In this document: positions 13,083 to 15,529 of the stretch, piece by piece | Numbering within the stretch: position 1 is the stretch's first letter | Layout of the letters: every line of letters starts with the position of its first letter | DNA from: Oscillospiraceae bacterium | Lineage (GTDB): Bacteria > Bacillota_A > Clostridia > Oscillospirales > Oscillospiraceae | Direction: 5' to 3' | Assembly (NCBI GenBank): GCA_017537045.1 | Contig: JAFYLN010000050.1 | Location: forward strand, 1-15,529 | Length of the DNA: 15,529 nucleotides | The notes under the pieces: generated by a model | Seen by the model: only the letters and a program-made list of their open reading frames with translations | The model's database searches: none | Told to the model about the DNA's origin: nothing | Made by a program: the position numbers and the translations under genes

Positions 13083-14675
13083 ATGTCCGATAATAAGAAG
13101 CAGAATTTTCTGCAGGGTACCGCCCTGCTTGCCATGGCCACCGCCATCGTCAAAGTCATCGGTGCCATTTATAAGATTCCCCTCAATGCCATCATCGGCA
13201 AGCAGGGCTTCAGCTATTATTCCACTGCGTATGAGATCTATAATGTGCTGCTGATGATCTCCACGGCCGGCCTGCCCGTTGCCATGAGCCGTATGATCTC
13301 GCAGGCAAGCAGTTTGGGGCACAACAACCGCATCCGCCGCATTTACAAAACCTCCCGCGCCATTTTCCTGACGCTGGGTATCGCAGGCAGCCTGCTGATG
13401 ACCCTGTTCTGCCGCCAGCTGGCCCAGTTCCAGAACCAGCCCGATGCCTGGGCCGCCATCGGCGCGCTGGGTCCCTGCGTGCTGCTGATCTGCATCATGT
13501 CCACCTTCCGCGGTTTCTTCCAGGGGCACAGCAATATGCTGCCCACCTCCGTTTCGCAGGTACTGGAAGCAATCGTCAAGCTGGTCGTTGGTATGCTGGC
13601 CGCCCTGATTCTGCTGAAGACCACCAAGAGCGTTTCTCTCGCCGCAGGCGGTGCAATCTTAGGTGTTACCGTCAGCTGTATGGTCTCCTCCGTGTATCTG
13701 TTCAGCAAGTTCCGCGGTGCTTACAATGCGCTGGAGCCCTCTTCCGAGGCCCCGGAATCCTTCGAAGATACCGCCAGACGTCTCATGGCCATCGCCATTC
13801 CCATCACCATCGGTTCTGCCGGCCTACAGGTTCTGACCATGCTGGAAACCAAAATCTACATGGGGCAGCTGCTGGGTCTGGGCTATTCCCAGCTGGAAGC
13901 CGACAGCATGAAGGGTATCTACAACATGAGCCAGACCATCTACAATATGCCGTGCGCCTTCATCACCCCCATCACCATCTCCATCATCCCCGCCATCACC
14001 TCACACCTGACCCTGCTCAACCACAGCGGTGCCAAGGCAACAGAGGAATCCGCCGCCCGCGTTACGGGACTGATCTGCATGCCCTGTGCCTTCGGCCTTG
14101 CCACGCTGGCAAGCCCTGTGACGGCTCTGCTGGGCGGCTACACCGGTGCTGATCTGGCGCTTTCCACCTCCCTCATGACCATTATGGGCTACAACATCAT
14201 GTTCAACGCCGTGGTCCTGCTGACCAACGCCATGATGCAGGCTCACGGCCATGCCGTGATTCCTGTTGTGAATATGCTGATCTCCGGTGTGCTGCGTCTG
14301 GCGGTGGTTTACATACTGACCGGCAACCCCAACATCGGCATCATCGGCACGCCCGTCGGCGCCATGATCTGCTTCCTGTGCATTGCAGTGCTCAATATCT
14401 TCTCCATGCGCCGTGTTCTGGAGGATCCTCCCGCCATCGTGAAGAATCTGATCAAGCCCTTTGCGGCCGCTGCCATTATGGGCGTTTTCGTCCGCGGCGC
14501 GCTGTATCTGCTCCAGGCGCTGGGTATTACCAGCCGCCTGATTCTGTGCGGCCTGCCCATTGCCGTGGGTGTTGTGGTCTATGGCGTTGCTGCGATTGCA
14601 TTTAAGGCCATCACCCGGGAGGACTGCCTGCTGCTTCCCAAAGGTGCAAAGATTGCAAAACTGCTGCATCTGTAA
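13083..14675 (+). CDS. SpoVB/MurJ-like oligosaccharide flippase (MOP superfamily)
   Basis: A 530-residue integral membrane protein with about 14 predicted hydrophobic segments throughout. The N-terminus is of the family type: FLQGTALLAMATAIVKVIGA, IYKIPLNAIIGKQGFSYYS, STAGLPVAMSRMISQASSLG. Later landmarks are FRGFFQGHSNMLPTSVSQV and the second-half repeat around NMPCAFITPITISIIPAIT. The family moves lipid-linked sugar intermediates (lipid II or related) across the membrane; SpoVB acts in spore cortex synthesis, its paralogues in vegetative cells, and these cannot be separated here. The start is ATG 13083, with AAGGAG six bases upstream, overlapping the TAA of the amidohydrolase gene. In Bacillus a paralogue (yabM) lies in the yabMNOPQ cluster, which matches the HU and RqcP genes that follow; mazG is missing between them. 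Confidence 0.9.
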   Translation: MSDNKKQNFLQGTALLAMATAIVKVIGAIYKIPLNAIIGKQGFSYYSTAYEIYNVLLMISTAGLPVAMSRMISQASSLGHNNRIRRIYKTSRAIFLTLGIAGSLLMTLFCRQLAQFQNQPDAWAAIGALGPCVLLICIMSTFRGFFQGHSNMLPTSVSQVLEAIVKLVVGMLAALILLKTTKSVSLAAGGAILGVTVSCMVSSVYLFSKFRGAYNALEPSSEAPESFEDTARRLMAIAIPITIGSAGLQVLTMLETKIYMGQLLGLGYSQLEADSMKGIYNMSQTIYNMPCAFITPITISIIPAITSHLTLLNHSGAKATEESAARVTGLICMPCAFGLATLASPVTALLGGYTGADLALSTSLMTIMGYNIMFNAVVLLTNAMMQAHGHAVIPVVNMLISGVLRLAVVYILTGNPNIGIIGTPVGAMICFLCIAVLNIFSMRRVLEDPPAIVKNLIKPFAAAAIMGVFVRGALYLLQALGITSRLILCGLPIAVGVVVYGVAAIAFKAITREDCLLLPKGAKIAKLLHL

Positions 14676-14701
14676 TTTTTCTGAAAATTCATTATTTTTC
14701 C

Positions 14702-14730
14702 TTGATTTTTGTCCGGCGTTATGGTAACCT
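14702..14730 (+). promoter_or_regulatory. Probable promoter of hup-rqcP
   Basis: TTGATT (14702-14707), 17 bp, TAACCT (14725-14730), with TG one base upstream of the -10 (extended type). The hexamers are only partial matches, but spacing is optimal and the site lies in the only AT-rich gap, 40 bp before HU. Predicted start is near 14737. Confidence 0.5.
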
Positions 14731-14769
14731 TAAAAACGCACGACTTTGGAATAGAAAAGAGGAAAAATT

Positions 14770-15045
14770 TTGAATAAAACTGAACTGATCGCATCCGTCG
14801 CCCAGAGCGCCGGCCTGACCAAGAAGGATGCCGAGCGCGTCCTGAACGCCGCTTTTGATGCTATGACTGCCGCCTTGGTAAACGGTGACAAGGTGCAGCT
14901 GTCCGGCTTCGGTACCTTTGAAATCAAGGAGCGCGAGGCTCGCATCGGCCGTAACCCCCACACCAAGGAAGCTATCGAGATCCCCGCAACCAAGGTTCCT
15001 GTTTTCAAGGCCAGCAAGGCTCTGAAGGACAACGTTGCAAAGTAA
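14770..15045 (+). CDS. hup: HU-family DNA-binding protein
   Basis: A 91-residue protein of standard HU length: MNKTELIASVAQ, SGLTKKDAERVL-like helices, GDKVQLSGFGTFEIKERE, and the DNA-intercalating beta-arm ARIGRNPHTKEAIEIPA with R61-N62-P63 at the tip, then VPVFKASKALKDNV. HU dimers bend and coat DNA without sequence preference and organise the nucleoid. The start is TTG at 14770, with AGAGGA about seven bases upstream, an uncommon start for an abundant protein. RqcP follows after 12 nt in the same transcription unit, as in other Firmicutes where HU and yabO are neighbours. Confidence 0.97.
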   Translation: MNKTELIASVAQSAGLTKKDAERVLNAAFDAMTAALVNGDKVQLSGFGTFEIKEREARIGRNPHTKEAIEIPATKVPVFKASKALKDNVAK

Positions 15046-15057
15046 GGAGAATGACCC

Positions 15058-15297
15058 ATGCGTCTTGATAAGTATCTGAAAGTATCCCGTCTCATAAAGC
15101 GGCGTACCGTAGCCAACGAAGCCTGTGATAACGGCCGCATCAGCGTCAATGGCCGCGTGGTCAAAGCCAGCTATGATGTGAAGGTGGGCGATAAGATCGA
15201 GATCGCGCTGGGTACGCGCACCCTCGCTGTAGAGGTGCTGGCTGTGGCTGAAGCCGTCCGTAAGGACGATGCCGCCACCATGTACAAGGAAGTATAA
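15058..15297 (+). CDS. rqcP: S4-domain ribosome quality control protein RqcP (YabO)
   Basis: A 79-residue protein made almost entirely of an S4 RNA-binding domain: MRLDKYLKVSRLIKRRTVA, ACDNGRISVNGRVVKAS, VKVGDKIEIALG. Length and sequence match RqcP/YabO, which binds the 50S subunit with peptidyl-tRNA and helps RqcH add C-terminal alanine tails to stalled chains. The ATG at 15058 has AAGGAGA (15044-15050) overlapping the HU stop codon. A second ATG at 15051 is too close to the site and out of frame. The gene ends directly at a strong terminator. In spore-formers yabP and yabQ usually follow; here the terminator and a repeat element come next. Confidence 0.93.
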   Translation: MRLDKYLKVSRLIKRRTVANEACDNGRISVNGRVVKASYDVKVGDKIEIALGTRTLAVEVLAVAEAVRKDDAATMYKEV

Positions 15298-15300
15298 AAA

Positions 15301-15339
15301 CCCGACCGGGAAGCGAACTTGCTTCCCGGTCGGGTTTTT
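15301..15339 (+). terminator. Strong intrinsic terminator after rqcP
   Basis: A perfect 14-bp stem CCCGACCGGGAAGC / GCTTCCCGGTCGGG (15301-15314 with 15321-15334, loop GAACTT) is followed by TTTTTG and preceded by AAAAA, so it could work in both directions. It closes the hup-rqcP unit. Confidence 0.96.
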
Positions 15340-15349
15340 GTTGCGGCAT

Positions 15350-15529
15350 TTCAATTTTCAGTTTATTACTCTGTTTAAATCGACGCAGCCAGCCACCGAC
15401 AACCACTGTCATTGCGAGGAGCGCATAGCGCGACGTGGCAATCTCCTGGTACAATCCATCGATAAATGCCGAAAAATCAAACATCGTACCGGGAGATTCC
15501 CACGTCGGGGCTTCGCCCCTCCTCGGAAT
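15350..15529 (-). repeat. MITE-like element G (type-2 core, cut by window end)
   Basis: It starts TTCAATTTTCAGTTTATTACTCTG, a diverged copy of the shared terminus, and carries the same core as element B from 15407 (TGTCATTGCGAGGAGCG, ACGTGGCAATCTCC, GGGAGATTCCCACG, then CTCCTCGGAAT at the window edge). Its internal hairpin is GGGGC-TTC-GCCCC (15507-15519), where B has GGCCT-TTC-AGGCC. By comparison with B, about 55 bp including the other terminus lie outside the window. Relative to the gene before it, it is reversed compared with A to F. Confidence 0.72.

Overview
The window looks like a chromosomal stretch from a gut-type member of the class Clostridia, probably Oscillospiraceae (Faecalibacterium/Gemmiger-like). 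The evidence is the moderately high GC, strong GGAGG-type ribosome sites, a Firmicutes-type gene order (recJ-rel-dtd-MBL-hemZ; MOP flippase-hup-rqcP), sporulation-family membrane proteins, and short intergenic repeats of a kind common in that group. The assignment to family is inference. No phage, plasmid, CRISPR, tRNA or rRNA gene is visible.

Layout. Positions 1-1093 (minus strand) hold the translation operon infC-rpmI-rplT, with a clear sigma-A promoter, a roughly 140-nt leader ending in an intrinsic terminator (an attenuator), and a probable ATC start codon for IF3. Positions 1347-2867 (minus) hold an aspartokinase with only the catalytic domain and, upstream, a separate UPF0735-type ACT-domain protein with its own promoter and terminator. 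The right part (plus strand) carries a YtvI/AI-2E-like membrane protein (2997), recJ (4319), the bifunctional (p)ppGpp enzyme Rel (6382), D-aminoacyl-tRNA deacylase (8779), an MBL-fold hydrolase (9324), HemZ (10126), an amidohydrolase-like protein that has apparently lost key metal ligands (11759), a MurJ/SpoVB-like flippase (13083), HU (14770) and the S4-domain ribosome-rescue factor RqcP (15058), closed by a strong terminator.

The most unusual feature is a family of seven MITE-like elements (about 180-225 bp) filling the intergenic gaps at 1119, 2139, 4041, 8578, 9930, 11545 and 15350. They share the same imperfect terminal inverted repeat (consensus TnnAAATTnnnGTTTATCG, often extended by nRCTGTTG) but enclose three unrelated palindromic cores: a four-hairpin CCTCTCCC core, a GTCATTGCGAGGAG core and a GTAGGGGCG core. 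Hairpin stems inside the cores change in a compensated way between copies, the middle of one copy is inverted, two copies supply the stop codon of the gene before them, and one copy is flanked by an 8-bp direct repeat. No transposase is in the window, so any mobilisation would be in trans.

How the genes fit together: the window is mostly housekeeping (translation initiation, stringent response, DNA repair, tRNA proofreading, heme synthesis, envelope lipid flipping, nucleoid structure, ribosome quality control). The conserved clusters are punctuated by elements that leave reading frames and ribosome sites intact.
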